Below are positions 29,638 to 42,098 of a stretch of DNA of 64,000 nt, one piece after another (positions within the stretch are counted from its first letter, which is position 1; each line of letters opens with the position of its first letter). Source of the DNA: Apostichopus japonicus (Eukaryota; Echinodermata; Holothuroidea; Aspidochirotida; Stichopodidae). The notes under the pieces are model-generated. The model did not search any database and was not told the DNA's origin. It saw only the letters and a list, made by a program, of their open reading frames with translations. Made by a program: the position numbers and the translations under genes. The DNA lies in the NCBI RefSeq assembly GCF_037975245.1, contig NC_092567.1, positions 2,021,714 to 2,085,713 of the forward strand. The letters are read 5' to 3'.

Positions 29638-30360
29638 CCTACTACCTTCCTATACCCCCACCAATGACAACACTATCTGAATGCCGTCCACCATTTAATA
29701 CACTTTCTTTCTTTAACATTCTAACTTTTTTTTAACTATTTCACACCTCCCTTACCTCCCACCCCCCTCCCCAAAAAACAAATAACATGTATAATATAAA
29801 CAGGCAAATAGTCATATTTAAGTAATGACCTATTCATATCAATGGCTCTTTCTTCAATTGTCACTGAATGAAGTACTTCACCCTACAACTCTCTCCTGAT
29901 ACCACCAACTGTACCCCTCTCTTCTGAGAGTATATATATTTGACATCATTTTTTGAATTTTCTCTTTAAATAACACCCGTCCCGACAACATGTTCTTATT
30001 TTTCACATTACTTTTTGAAACAAATGTATAGGCAATTACAAGAAAAATACACTTTACTGAAGAAAAGAAAAAACACCCCAAGTATTTCAACGAAATTTCA
30101 ACGATATAATATGACTCCAACAAGGCAAACATTACTATAATGTCCATTTGGATGCCAACAAAATCAGTAAGTCATTGCATCGCCGTGTGTTTAAGTAGTG
30201 AAGTCTTGAAAATAATGAGGGCGCTTTGCGTTATACTGCAAAAAGCCAGATCATTTGTACGTTTGCATATACATACATTGTGCATTCGACTTTGAAATTG
30301 AATTTGATTTTACCCGTTTTTGTGAAAGAGTAGGTGTACTTTGCAAAACAGAGACATGTT
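29638..30360. other. No gene recognised; possible promoter zone of the 30361 micro-gene
   Basis: AT-rich, with a C-rich patch at about 29757-29775. The 100 bases before 30361 contain no clear TATA box. Nothing else is supportable. Confidence 0.4.
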
Positions 30361-30994
30361 ATGGCGACCAGACTGGTAAGTACTTTACTCCTGACTTAAG
30401 AATCAAGTCTGATTTTTTGTATCGCATCTAATGACTTGAATAAGTCGAGTGTTTTGTGCAACTTTTAATATCCGGAAGTGTAATTTTATCTAAGAGGCAC
30501 ATGGCAAACATTTTTCTTGCTTGCATTATTTTAGTGCTCCACTCAGATATTGTCATAGTTGTCCCTTGAAAATGTAACCCTCCCCACCCCCCCCCCTTCC
30601 GCAACTTAATTTGTGTAATACTTCCATATTAGTCTGTGCATGCAGGTCTGAGAAATAATGTTACAAATTGGGTAGTAGTTTATGCAAGATTACATATCCC
30701 ACCAAGGGGCAAGGCTACGTACATAAACATAAGTTAGGCTACGCCTATTTCCTAGTACTGAAATATTAGTGATACGTCCATGATATCATAACCGTCATCC
30801 CATGTTATTGTAGCATGTGGATCTATCGTTAGGTATACATTTTTTAAGTAAAATGAGGTGGTGATAATTTTTTTCACTAGGCTTTTAGTCATATCGCATT
30901 CAAAAGGACAGCCGGTCTAGGGGCCTGGGCTAACTATATCCAGGGTCCAGTGAATTACAATACAGCAGCTGGGCAGACGACACTAGTAAAGTAA
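30361..30994 (+). CDS. Candidate two-exon micro-gene, 42 aa
   Basis: Exon 1 (30361-30375) is ATG plus four codons (MATRL) followed at once by consensus donor gtaagt. Exon 2 (30881-30994) follows acceptor ttttcactag in the same phase: AFSHIAFKRTAGLGAWANY, then IQGPVNYNTAAGQTTLVK and a stop. The Arg/Lys-bearing, Ala/Leu-rich start resembles a mitochondrial targeting peptide (inference). An alternative donor (gtaaag at 30986) would remove the stop and join in phase to a segment at 31816 after acceptor ttttgcag (TGVTKCYLTKAAKT). I do not recognise a family. The coordinates span the intron 30376-30880. Confidence 0.4.
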
Positions 30995-32432
30995 TTATAT
31001 TCCTATGTAATTGCTTCTACTAGCGCTTCCTAAGAATTACCTGTGAAACTACAATCCACTGCTACATTTTTCACGATTTTGGCACCCAAGTGCAGCACGC
31101 GATATCACCATTTCGAGTGATTAATGTCAACTTTATCACTTTAGTTATTTCAAAGACGTAGTGTTTGTATTACGCGCCGTTACTGTCTTGCCGTACAAGC
31201 AAAGCGCCACCAGTTAAATGGGTGGCTTCAGTATATGTCGCATGACGTCATTCTCCCTACTTCAATTTCTCTGGGTGATGCATATCTTATGCACCAACAA
31301 TTGATCACGGCGTCATATATGCTAGTGTGATTAGATTTACAGCCACCCCCCCCCCCCCCCCACACTTCCATTTCCTATTTTGAACTTCGATGTGTGTTCT
31401 GTTTTATTTGTTTATTAAATTATTGATTATTATCAGTACTTTGACTAATTAAACACCTAAAACATGGAGCAATCATCTCTTGCTAAGGATGAATTGTCAC
31501 AATCTGTTAGATGGCGGCATACCGTAAACCGCGGTGTTAATGAGACGATATATCTATTTTACTGCAAGACCACAAAATTACTCTATGAAGGATGAAAGAA
31601 GCCATTTATATTACTGCCAGACATCAACATAGGTCAATGTTACGACCTTTAGAAACTGAGTCAACGAGAGTGAAAACAAGAAAGGATTGAAATCTATGTT
31701 GAAACAAGTCTATGAAGCAAAACTTCAACTCCACGACATAAAATAAAATAGAATCGGATATCGTCATCGATGTATAATGAACATTCTCAGCAAATTTACA
31801 ATTTCTTTTGCAGACGGGCGTGACGAAGTGTTACCTAACAAAGGCCGCCAAAACATGTAAACATATATTGATAAGCATTATGACGTTGTCAATACACAGA
31901 AACAGTCATACGTGGTATCCAGTCAGTTGAGGACGAACGGGGACTCGGGAAAGGACATTGTACGGGAGAAATGAATTCAGTAAGAATATATAGTGGCCAG
32001 GGGTAACGGTATCGGTAGGGAACCCACAAGGAACATACCTCCCCACTCCCACCCCCTGGTTGACGCGTGCAGACACGTCAATGGTCAACACAACCGGATA
32101 TTGATAAGGAAATATCTTCGCAAGGAGTAAAATTTGATTTCTTTAAGAAAAAAAACAAGGAAAATTTAAAATAGTTTAAAATCCCGCCTGGAGATGATTA
32201 ATATATTGCCCAAAATACGCTAGAAAATCAGATAATGGTCACATTGAGAAATATATTTGCGATCATTTCATTATACACTCTTGAATATTTTGTAATAAGG
32301 TGGAGTTTTAGAATCTTTCAAAAAGCATTGAACTTGAAAAGAAAGTTATAATTAAAGACTTACAGAGCGTTATCAACACTTTTATTAGGACAAGAATATT
32401 TGTTATTCCAACCGCAACTATACAAGCCTCAC
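30995..32432. other. No firm gene; C-run and one open segment
   Basis: Contains an 18-base C run (about 31344-31361). A plus-strand open segment (31816-31932) follows a good acceptor and may be a continuation exon of the 30361 gene. The rest is uninformative. Confidence 0.35.
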
Positions 32433-32474
32433 CTGTTTTGAGATTTTCTGTGTAGCCATAACCTTCTATGTGAT
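32433..32474 (-). CDS. Candidate small exon, minus strand
   Basis: A long pyrimidine-rich acceptor (ctttttctgtcctgcatcaag) and donor gtgagg bound 42 bases. In the frame taking two bases at entry it reads HIEGYGYTENLKT and leaves one base. Exit phase suits the candidate at 10400-10471, which has a similar I-x-GYG word near its start. The acceptor is the best of this candidate series, but a 42-base exon with no domain is weak evidence. Confidence 0.35.
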
Positions 32475-33970
32475 CTTGATGCAGGACAGAAAAAGAGTAA
32501 GAGGTTGATATTACAAGTTAGTATATAGACTACATGATACATAGAGATAACACTGTTGACAATATTTTTCTGATTAGTTTTCTTTAATTGCTTCCATTGA
32601 TATTACAACATCAATACACATCACTAATCTCATGATAAGAGTCTACGATATGAACTTATGATATAGTAACATATAAATGGGATGAATATGTTGTAATTGT
32701 ATCACAATGAGAGGCCAGGATCGACTCAAAGGGAACAAGTGTGTTTGGTTGTAAAAATTATTAATTGTACTTACATACAGAAATACGTAAGATACTAAAA
32801 CAAAAATACAAAATAAAGGGATAATTATTTCCTTGGAAATATCTAATATCATAAACAGATAGTGCAACGCAGTGTTTTATTCCACATTTATATGTTAGTC
32901 GGTTTTTGCAGTTTTGTAAACATATTCAGTTATGCAAGGACGGGGCTTGGGTTATATTGGTACACTTTATGACTTCATAATATCCAGTTGCGTTAAAGCA
33001 AATACGACAAAAACTGAATTACAATGAAGAGATCATGAATATTCAATAATTGTCAACCAGCATCATTAATTAGAAGAAGCAACATAACGATATAAGAAGA
33101 TGAAAAATATGTATGGAGAGCCGATCATTGCATTTAAGGTTCATGTTAAATATACAGAACATTATCTTCGTTACTTTCATGTTAAACTCTTACTATAATA
33201 CGTCAGTCACGTGTTCCTATTGTCTTCAAAGAAACACCATTAGAGATCATACTAATGGAACAAGAACTGTTTTGAAAAAACAAAACATGGCATTGTTAAT
33301 AATTAATGTCTAAGACATTGTTTTAGTTTGATTTTGAGTAACAGAATCAATGGTATAACGGTAGACAGCAAGTCATTGTTATTATGATAACATTTAACAA
33401 TATTCTTCTAATATTCGCGTGAGTAATATCAAAGATTAATTCATAATATAGACAAAGGAGGAAAGAAAGAAAGCAATTACATCTTGAAAAAAGTAAAATT
33501 AATAAAAGGATGAAGTAGAATGCAACCTAACAATTAATGACTAAATATAACAATAATTAGAGCAAGTATTAGTTTTTAGTATTTTAGTATTTAAAGAAAT
33601 AAAGAAGATCTGAAATAAAATGAAACCAGTAGAATCATTTATAAGGCGAATTAAAATAACAATGAAAAGAACAGAATGAGAAGTATATACTATACAGAGT
33701 CGATCTTTTCATTTAAGAATAACTTGATTTATAAATAAATGATCAACTTTACTACGCCAAAATTATGTTATGATAAAACAATAACTGTTTGGCGTTCTGC
33801 TTATAAACCTTATAAAAAGAGACTGTTAATGAAGCAATTATTGAAAATAAAATGAAAAAAGTAAAACTTATTCAAATATACGAGTCTTGTATCTTAACAA
33901 TAATTCAAGAATCGATACCTCCAAAATCAAATATGTTTTTTTTTTTCATGTGTAAGTGACCTAAGGTGAC
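32475..33970. other. No gene recognised
   Basis: Very AT-rich (often above 70%), with no supportable structure. Confidence 0.5.
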
Positions 33971-35062
33971 TTGCTCGTCGATAGCTTACCTATCATATCT
34001 TAGTAAATATGATCGATAGCCTACCTATCACGTAATATTAAAATGATCGATAGCTTACGTATCACATACTATTAAAATAATCGATAACTTACCTTTCACA
34101 TACTATTAAAATGATCGAAAACTTACCTATCACATAATATTAAAATGATCGATATTTAATATGATCGATAGTTTACCTATCACATACTATTAAAATGATC
34201 GATAACTTACCTATCACATAATATTACAATGATCGATATTTAATATGATCGATAATTTACGTATCACAAAATTTAAAAATGATCAGTAACTTACATATCA
34301 CATAATAATAAATATGTTAATTTGTTTACCTATCACATCATATTAAAATGATCGATAGCTAACCTATCAAATAATTTAAAATGATCGATAGCTTACCTAT
34401 CACATAATATTAAAATGATCGATAGCTAACATATCACATGATATTAACTATGATCAATGCTTACCTATCACATAACATTACAATGATCGATAGCTTACCT
34501 ATCAGATACTATTAAAAATGAACGATAACTTACCTATCAGATGATGTTACAAAGATCGATAGCTTACCTATCACATAATATTAAATATGATCAATTGCTT
34601 ACCTATCACATAACATTACAATGATCGTTAGCTTACCTATCATTTAATATTAAATATGATCGATTGCTTTTCTATCACATATTATTAAAATGATCGATAA
34701 CTTACCTATCAGATGACATTACAAAGATCGATAGCTTACCTATCACATGATAGTGCAATGATCTCTATCTTACCTATCACATGATATCGATAGCTTATCT
34801 ATCACATGATTATAAAATGATCAATAGCTTACCTATCATGTAATATTAAATATGATCCATAGCTTACCTGTCACATAATTTTAAAATTATCGATAGTTTA
34901 CCTATTACATACTATGATAGTGATCAATAGCTTAGCTATCACATAATAGTTAGTATGATCGATAGTTTACTTATCACATCATAGTAAATGTGATCAGTAG
35001 CTAACCTATCACATAATATTACAATATTCGATAGCTTACCTAACAAATACTATTAAAACGAT
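33971..35062. repeat. ~34-bp minisatellite with GATCGATAG in most units, about 32 copies
   Basis: Unit pattern: atgatcgatagcttacctat then cacataatattaaa. Spacing is 33-36 bp with a few short or fused units (for example near 34150 and 34240). Units vary at one to several positions, so it is older than the 1300-bp higher-order array. Confidence 0.95.
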
Positions 35063-36600
35063 TGTTGGGTTTGATTCTCCTTTAGTCTCACAAACAAATG
35101 GACACTTTAAAAGATTCATTAACATGAAAAAAGGGAAATAATAAAATTTAAAAATGAAACACAGAGAGCATACCATTGTATTAATGTTTACTTAATGTAC
35201 AGAACATTATCAGCGTTATGATCATATTCAAAATTCTTAAATTTTGTAAGCTCACATGATCGTATGGTCTTAACAGACAAGGCTTTATTGAGGACTATAA
35301 TAACAACGGAAGGTAAATAAAGACGATAAAATACTAACAAGAGTCCAACGGTCACTATGGTTATTTGAATAGTGGAATAATAAAGTGTAGTAACCAACAC
35401 CCAAATATCCAACATGTACCCGCTGTTAACCAAAATTATATTCCAAGTTTGGATATGATCTGATTTAAGGTTGTGGAATTATTTGCAAGTTTAAATTATT
35501 GGCACCTCCCCAAAAATTGAACCCAACGGAATAGTGCGCTCAAATGGTTCAAAAAATAATGGGCTTCACAAATTCAGGCCCAAAGAATGTACCCCAAAAT
35601 GCATGTGGGGTGGTGATAAAAGTTGGGCCCTGTCAGCGTAAAAATGTGCCTGAATTTTTTTGGGATTTGTACATGTACCAGCTATTAACCAACAACTGTA
35701 TACCAAGTCTGGCTACAATCTGAATTCTTGTTGCGGGGTTATTTTTATGTAAAACTCCTTAGGTGTAATCCAATAATCTCATTAATATTCATAAGGTCAA
35801 CGCCAAAACAATACTCCTTCTCACTATGAAACATCTACATAAAGCAAGTATGAAAAGTATCCATTACTCCGTTGGAAATGTACATCCAATATTTCTTTTT
35901 CAAAATGAGGATTTAATAAAATTTTGAATATACTACAGTCATTTGGGTATTAATATCTTCAAATCCCCGAAAACAAAGTTGTTACCCTGTACAATACAAT
36001 ATCATATCAAGAAAATTAAACATAGGAATAAACAGAACATTTGCTATCAGTGTGCTGTAACTATGACGTCACACCTGTTTGCTTCAGGTTCACTTATATT
36101 ACAAATTGTGACAATTTCAGCTATCGATATCTCGAAAATTCAAGGTAGGAATTGGATGCTTATTATATGATTAGTCAAATAAATTTTCCCCTGAGCTATC
36201 CTTTTAAGATTTGTCACGTCATCATATTGTCTTCATGTTAACAACGATAAAACATTGGAACAGAAAGAAATGAAGAAATGCTGGCTTAGAACAAACATAT
36301 CACAGATATTAATAAATATCACCTCTAAGTTCTCGTAGATCGATTTTAATAACACAATGATATTGTAGATAACCAATGAATGTCATTTACTCTTAACATT
36401 GACACAATTAATGTGAATCTACTCGTGTGAGATTTAAGACATTACGTAACCGATACGTCACAGTTTAATTCAAATTAGTAAAAGTAGGAACGAAGAAAAC
36501 CACAGAAAAGTTGAATCACGCAATCCTAGTTACTGAGTGTATGTGGATACAGTATGTACAGATTTTATCCAAAGCATTCCAAACATGTCTGCTTCAAATT
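35063..36600. repeat. Diverged ~258-bp direct repeat and flanking AT-rich DNA
   Basis: The block acatgtaccc/agctgttaaccaa...ataccaagt..tgg begins at about 35413 and recurs at about 35671, so the segment 35413-35670 is one unit of a diverged duplication. The rest of the interval has no supportable gene. Confidence 0.5.
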
Positions 36601-39233
36601 AGTTTATGAGTATTAACAGAATTAGGCGTTTATTTAATGTTCTAAGTAGTAAAGTGCTTGTCGGGGAATGAGGTGGGGGTGGAGATCGAAGATAGGGGTC
36701 TGGAGTTGGGATGAATCAAATCATTACACACAATTGGACCAATGAAGGGTGTTACACCCTGCACCGAGGAGTGCATGGAGGCTGAGAACAGGTCACCAGC
36801 AATACTTGACTAGGGATACACGAGTAAGTGAAACCTCTTTCTTCAGTTACGCAAGTAACAAAGACTTTGTTACATAATGGGGGAAAAAGAAAATTAAAAG
36901 AGAATGCACATTACAGTTTGATTCCCATTATACAATAAGCGTGCTGGCGGTGATGCAAATGACTAATATATACAATTACTTGGTCACCAATGTAGAGGGT
37001 ACGTCATTTATCCCCTCCTACATCTGCCCCCCCCCCCCCGCCCATCCACATACACACAAATACTAAGATATGGATGTATAGTCTCATATACTGATGACGT
37101 AGTGGTTTATGGATGACGTCATTAGAACCTTGATTGGTTCTTAGTAATTTGATGTTGGCTTGAAGAGCAAACACATTTAGAGTAAAAAGAGAAACTAAAT
37201 GTGAACAGTAATGTAGGTAATAAAACGTAAGGAATGCCTTGTTGTACACTTTACAATACAATGTAGCATGTATGGTCATGCAATGTATCGAATCTTTGAT
37301 TGGAGTTCTGTGTAGTATTTGGAGTTATCAACACTTTACCAAGTTAACCTAATCTCTTGATAGGATGGAGTAGGAATTTACTAAACACCCCGCTCCCTTC
37401 TCCGAATATAAAAAAACCTAGCAATAAATTTAAATTATGTACGCTGCCTGTGGTAAACCCCGTCTGAAAGATGGGTAATATCGTGGACGAGATTATCATA
37501 GTTACTCATTCTTTCTAACATGTACTTCGCTTTTATTCTTTTTGTTTTAAATTTTACTGAGCTAAATTCAAAGACATAAGTAGTCAATTTGTTAATTGTT
37601 TCTTCAACTTGATAATCAATGAAGTCATCATACTTTTTAATTAGTTGGCGAAAATGAGGGCGCTGTCTCTCAATATAAGATAGATCTTGATCAGTGAAGC
37701 ATATACATCAGAGTCAGAAATGGTCAAAGGATAACATGTATCTCCCCATCGCCTGCCCCTCTAGTCCTCCGAACGACAGCAACGTGACTTCCAAAACATA
37801 AAAGGTAACATTTGTACACTTTAGCGCACAAAACGAAGTTGTTGAATATGAAGCATATTAAAGGATGACTTTAAGCACAACATTAGTGTTGTTATGTCGT
37901 AGACCATTGGCTTTCAGTCTAGGCTGCTTTTGCTATAACATTTTGTTGAATTTTGAGACAAGATACTTTGAACAGCTGAGTTAAAGGTAACTGGTCTATA
38001 TAATATAATACGGAGACAGTTATGTCAGTTCATCAAATACAACACAAAACACAATGGGATGAGAGACTTTTATGTCCTCAAATAACATGTTAACATTGAA
38101 GTACAAATTCTACACGGACAAATGTTGTTGAAATCATTTAAATATGATTTGGTGTAAGAACGAAATTACAAAACTTGATTTTGTTGAGTTATTCAAATGT
38201 ATAAACCACATAATTGACATGAATATTTAGGCCTGTACTAAGGGGTTGACGTCATCATCAATTTAGCATTAAAGGAGTTTCCAGACATTTATCTTACCAA
38301 ACCAGAAAAGCTGAAGAAACATTAATAACACTCCTTTTTTTTGTACTATAAAATTTAAAGACTGAAATTCCGAATAAAGTAATCCTTTAAACAAAATGTA
38401 AATTGAACAGTAATCTTTCAAATTTTACTTATTTCTTGGATATGTATTTATTAATACTATTTTACATTTAATCTCTCTACAAGATCCATTCACAATGAAT
38501 GTAAAAGTGTTTACGAAGTCACCATGCCATTGTCTTGAGAATATAAGCACAATCATACGAGACTAGTTCGACGTGTATTATACTGGAGCTCTATCTGGCG
38601 CTGTTTGTAGTATTTGGGAGATGTTAACAGTTTACAACCTAAATCTTTATTAGATCCTTCCTCACTGAAATTACTGCCATCGTTTTGAGGATTGAGTGAA
38701 TGACGTCACAGTCCTGCTGATGATTGGCATCGCCAGATGAATATACATCTTGCATTGAGCTTTAATGTAAAACTAAAATGATATATATTAGTTAATATTG
38801 TTATCATATTAAATTATTAGTAGAATAATGGGGAAGTGATACCTAATGAACCCCCTTCCCCCGGAAAAAGCGTCAGCAATACCATAACATAACAATTAAT
38901 TTTACACACCAGCTTAACAAAACACCGTGGCACGGGAAACAAGCGAACAATGTTTCTGATAATGGAAGTAACTTATCACTCATTTCCATACATTTAATCA
39001 GGGATCAGCTTTGTTAATGAAATATATAATAAAACCAATTATAGTTGAAGCAAATGATATTAGTGACCATATAAAATTAGATAATCACAGACATAGGAAT
39101 ACAAATTCTGGTTATTGATAGAGATTTATTCTAATAAATTAAGATTTTACAATTAAAAATAGCAGACAATCACTGTTAACAAATACAATGTTAAATACTA
39201 AGGTAGAGAGTATTCAGCTGTATTGACTTACAG
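36601..39233. other. No firm gene
   Basis: Contains a C run (about 37029-37039) and three CRE palindromes (37114, 38247, 38701). A minus-strand segment ending at 37463 after acceptor atctttcag is open for 15 codons but has a poor donor, so it is not called. Confidence 0.4.
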
Positions 39234-39296
39234 TTAGTTGGACATTGCCCGGTTGAAGTTCGCCAAGCTACACTGGTAACTCGTGTCATGGAATCC
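39234..39296. other. Exon-like segment, strand ambiguous
   Basis: Plus strand: acceptor cttacag, 14 open codons (LVGHCPVEVRQATL, 39234-39275), donor gtaact, phase 0 to 0. Minus strand: acceptor gtttag at 39297, then either GFHDTSYQCSLANFNRAMSN and a TAA stop (39234-39236), or another frame ending at donor gtaagt. An AATAAA lies about 105 bases after the minus stop (39125-39130). At most one reading can be right, and I cannot choose. Confidence 0.2.
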
Positions 39297-40559
39297 CTAA
39301 ACAAGAGGACAAGTATAAGTAATGAATATGTATAAGATAACACAGAAACAAAGACAATGCAGTTATAGTTAAATGTTGTAAATCATCACATGCATCCATA
39401 TTAAAAGTGTTATTTCAGATAAATCGAGTCATGTAACACAACACTTTGCATGATTCAAATGTCTTGGAAATTGTTGTTCCTGTTCACTTTTACTATTTCA
39501 GTTATTATTTTAGGGATTCCTAACGAGTACGTCTTGCGAATATTTCGTTACTGAACATAATATACACATGAAGGCTTAATCCATAAAACCATGGTCACCT
39601 ATGATGTGGTCGCTCTGATTCCATGCTTGAAAGGAATTGTGAAGATTGAATTCGATAAAAAAGTTATACTGTTTGCTTGAAATATTCCAAATAAGTATAT
39701 AAATAACAAAATGAATATCATATGTCAACCCATATTGACTCATAGCACGAGGATATAATCCTTTCTCAATCTATAAAAAAAAAAGATTTATGTGTAAAAC
39801 AGTATTACTGTACAAGAATCAGTTCACTTATCGCCACACCCCATCCTCTTCCCTGCCGGTAACCATCAAATGACCCTATCCAGGGGATTTCCCTTGATAT
39901 CACGATGACTCAATCGATGCATCCCAATGTACTATCACACATTGGTGCGATGCAGGGAAATGTTCCGTCCTGTTTATAAGCTGATCTCGTCTAGCTGAGT
40001 AGCCATTTTCAATTATATTGCAAAGTTTAACATTCTCATCATTATGGAAGTTCGACAATCCCTTTCTAACATTAATTTAATCGTTACAGAAACATATCCA
40101 GGTCACTCAGCTCTCATTATGTGCTTTTCTTAACAATTCACAAATGTTGGAGACAAATCAAACTGGACATTGACTCACGTGATTTTGCAATAGCAAGGTG
40201 AGAGTTCAAGAGATGGTGACGAAGGCAGCATTCTTAGGGTGTTAAAATGACCAGTTTACTCCATTCTGAAGGTAAACTGATCCATAAACGTGGTTTATAT
40301 ATTTCCAGCTGGACCCACCCCTCTCCCTTCTTCCTCTAGGACTTTGAAACCAATCGTAACATTTTTGTAAAAGTTAAGTAAAATGTTGGGTAGGCCGTGT
40401 CACTATATGACGTTCCTTTACTAAGAAAATTCCCTGAATTAATCATTTTTGACATATAACGGGATAGTTATTTTAGTTGCTTCTCTTGACCATGCTAGAC
40501 CGGGTTCTGCTTTATGTTTTGTTCTGACGGAACTTGTGTTATCATAGGCATATTTTATC
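39297..40559. other. No gene recognised
   Basis: AT-rich intron-like DNA with no supportable structure. Confidence 0.5.
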
Positions 40560-40790
40560 TTCAGTGGAAAGCTATGAACGCCGGTGCCTTTCAATCATAA
40601 GGTCCCGAGTTCGAGTCACACCAAGATTAATGAATGTCGTCCAGTTACAGACAATTCATAATAATGAACGTTAAATATGAATATAAGAGACTGACTTCGG
40701 TCAGCTTGCGGCTTTGATAAGCCAATGATGGCTTATTTGCGAGTTCCTGCTTGCAGGAGGATCTAAAATACATATATGAACAGTTTAGGT
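40560..40790 (+). mobile_element. tRNA-derived SINE-like element
   Basis: A tRNA-like head ends in a B-box-like gagttcgagtc (about 40609-40619). A body follows that contains the palindrome ataagccaatgatggcttat (about 40709-40728) and a second hairpin-like cctgcttgcagg. This head-plus-conserved-body layout is typical of SINEs. No A-rich tail or target-site duplication was identified, so the borders are approximate. Confidence 0.5.
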
Positions 40791-41996
40791 GTTAATTATT
40801 AATGCATATTATAGTGCGAAAGACAGAGTCTTTCTTGCTGGCGTTACTTTATTTTCCAAAACTATAATTTAATCATCGATAAATCCTTAAAATGTATTAA
40901 CTAGTCTAAATAACCATCCCAATAACACCAGGTCAGAGATGAACGGTAAAAGGGGAAGGGGCGGGAGTGTTGGACCCAGACCAATGTTCAAGGGTACTGA
41001 AAGCACTGCCATGTGAATGTTCCACTGTCAAGAGCCCGCTCAATACCCATGGCTAGTGGTCTAGTTGGAACCGGAGACACATTGCCTAAGAAGCCTTAAA
41101 AAAACTTCTGAAATTAGGTTTTAAAAGTATTCGATGCATCCCGGGACCCCAATGCGAACATAAACACAACTATAGTGATAGAAAATCACTGTTCCGAAAA
41201 ATAATTCGCGATCATAATAGACTCCTGTACCCTCCCCGAAGCATCTGCGCATCTCTTGTTACCAAAGAACCGTATTATGGAAACCTGTTAGTTTGCTGGT
41301 AGTAACAGTTAGACTTGATCTCGTTTTGTTTTTGTTGAGAGAGATTAGAGAGATGGGAGAGATGGGAGAATTTGAAGATATAGTAATAGTGAGTTAAGAA
41401 GAGACAACGATATGTTTTGTTTGGACAAAGAGGATCAACATGAAAACCTAGTCAAAACAAGAAATTGAAAGCCAGATTACTTTCTTACAAGTCCGGAACG
41501 ATGAACGAGATATCAAGATACTTGGAAGCTGTAACACATTGTAGACAATACGCACTGCAAACACGTTTGGTGTCACGTGATGCAAATTATTTGACAGATT
41601 TATGTTTTATTTGCTCGTTTTTCGCTCTATTGTTTTGACTTTACAATGAACGTGAATCCAGCGTTAACCATATTATATGAGTCGCATATTTAATCAAAAT
41701 GAATGTCTCGTAAAACACGAATTACCTACTTTTATTGTTTACTATATTGTTAGTTTCTCTGTACAGTATCAGTATAGCGTTTCATAATTCAAAATGAAAG
41801 GTAATCCGGACGTTGAAGGGTGAAACTGACCGCTGTTTATGAAAGTATTTTTAAAGTTTTGGCGGTTAAATGTTCGACATCCAAGGGCAATTTGCTTCCT
41901 TTATCCATCAAAATAGCTATAGATCTAAGTAATTAATTAATATTGTTCCTGTATCTCCATGGTTACACCTTACCGTTTGGTCCAATATTTCTACAG
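40791..41996. other. No gene recognised
   Basis: Unstructured. It ends in a pyrimidine-rich acceptor for the C2 exon. Confidence 0.5.
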
Positions 41997-42098
41997 ACCC
42001 CATATGTCAAGATGTATTACAACGATTCTACTATGAGTGACTTCTTAACTTCGCCGAAGAAAGTTGGTGGACAAAAGACGTCCATGAAGAGGGATGAG
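41997..42098 (+). CDS. C2-domain-like exon
   Basis: A pyrimidine-rich acceptor (ccaatatttctacag) precedes 34 in-phase codons: TPYVKMYYNDSTMSDFLTSP, then KKVGGQKTSMKRDE, then GT (gtggtg, a mediocre donor; readthrough gives VVLI and a stop). PYVKMY followed about 20 residues later by Lys-Thr-Ser-x-Lys-Arg-Asp fits the core of a C2 domain (DPYVKVYL ... KTS-x-KR-(D/T)-x-NP). That part lies in calcium/phospholipid-binding modules of synaptotagmins, extended synaptotagmins and related proteins. The Asp before Pro-Tyr-Val-Lys is Thr here, so a calcium ligand may be lost. Neighbouring C2 exons (N-terminal strands and NP-x-(F/Y)NE) were not found within the window. Confidence 0.5.

Noticed and set aside
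33971-35062. CRISPR-like array of short repeats
   Set aside because: The repeats run head to tail with no unique spacers, and the DNA is eukaryotic; it is a minisatellite.
37418-37463. Minus-strand exon with acceptor atctttcag (TGFTTGSVHNLNLLL)
   Set aside because: It would repair the phase between 44308-44343 and 32433-32474, but the only usable donor is gttttt, which is poor; accepting it for the phase alone would be circular.
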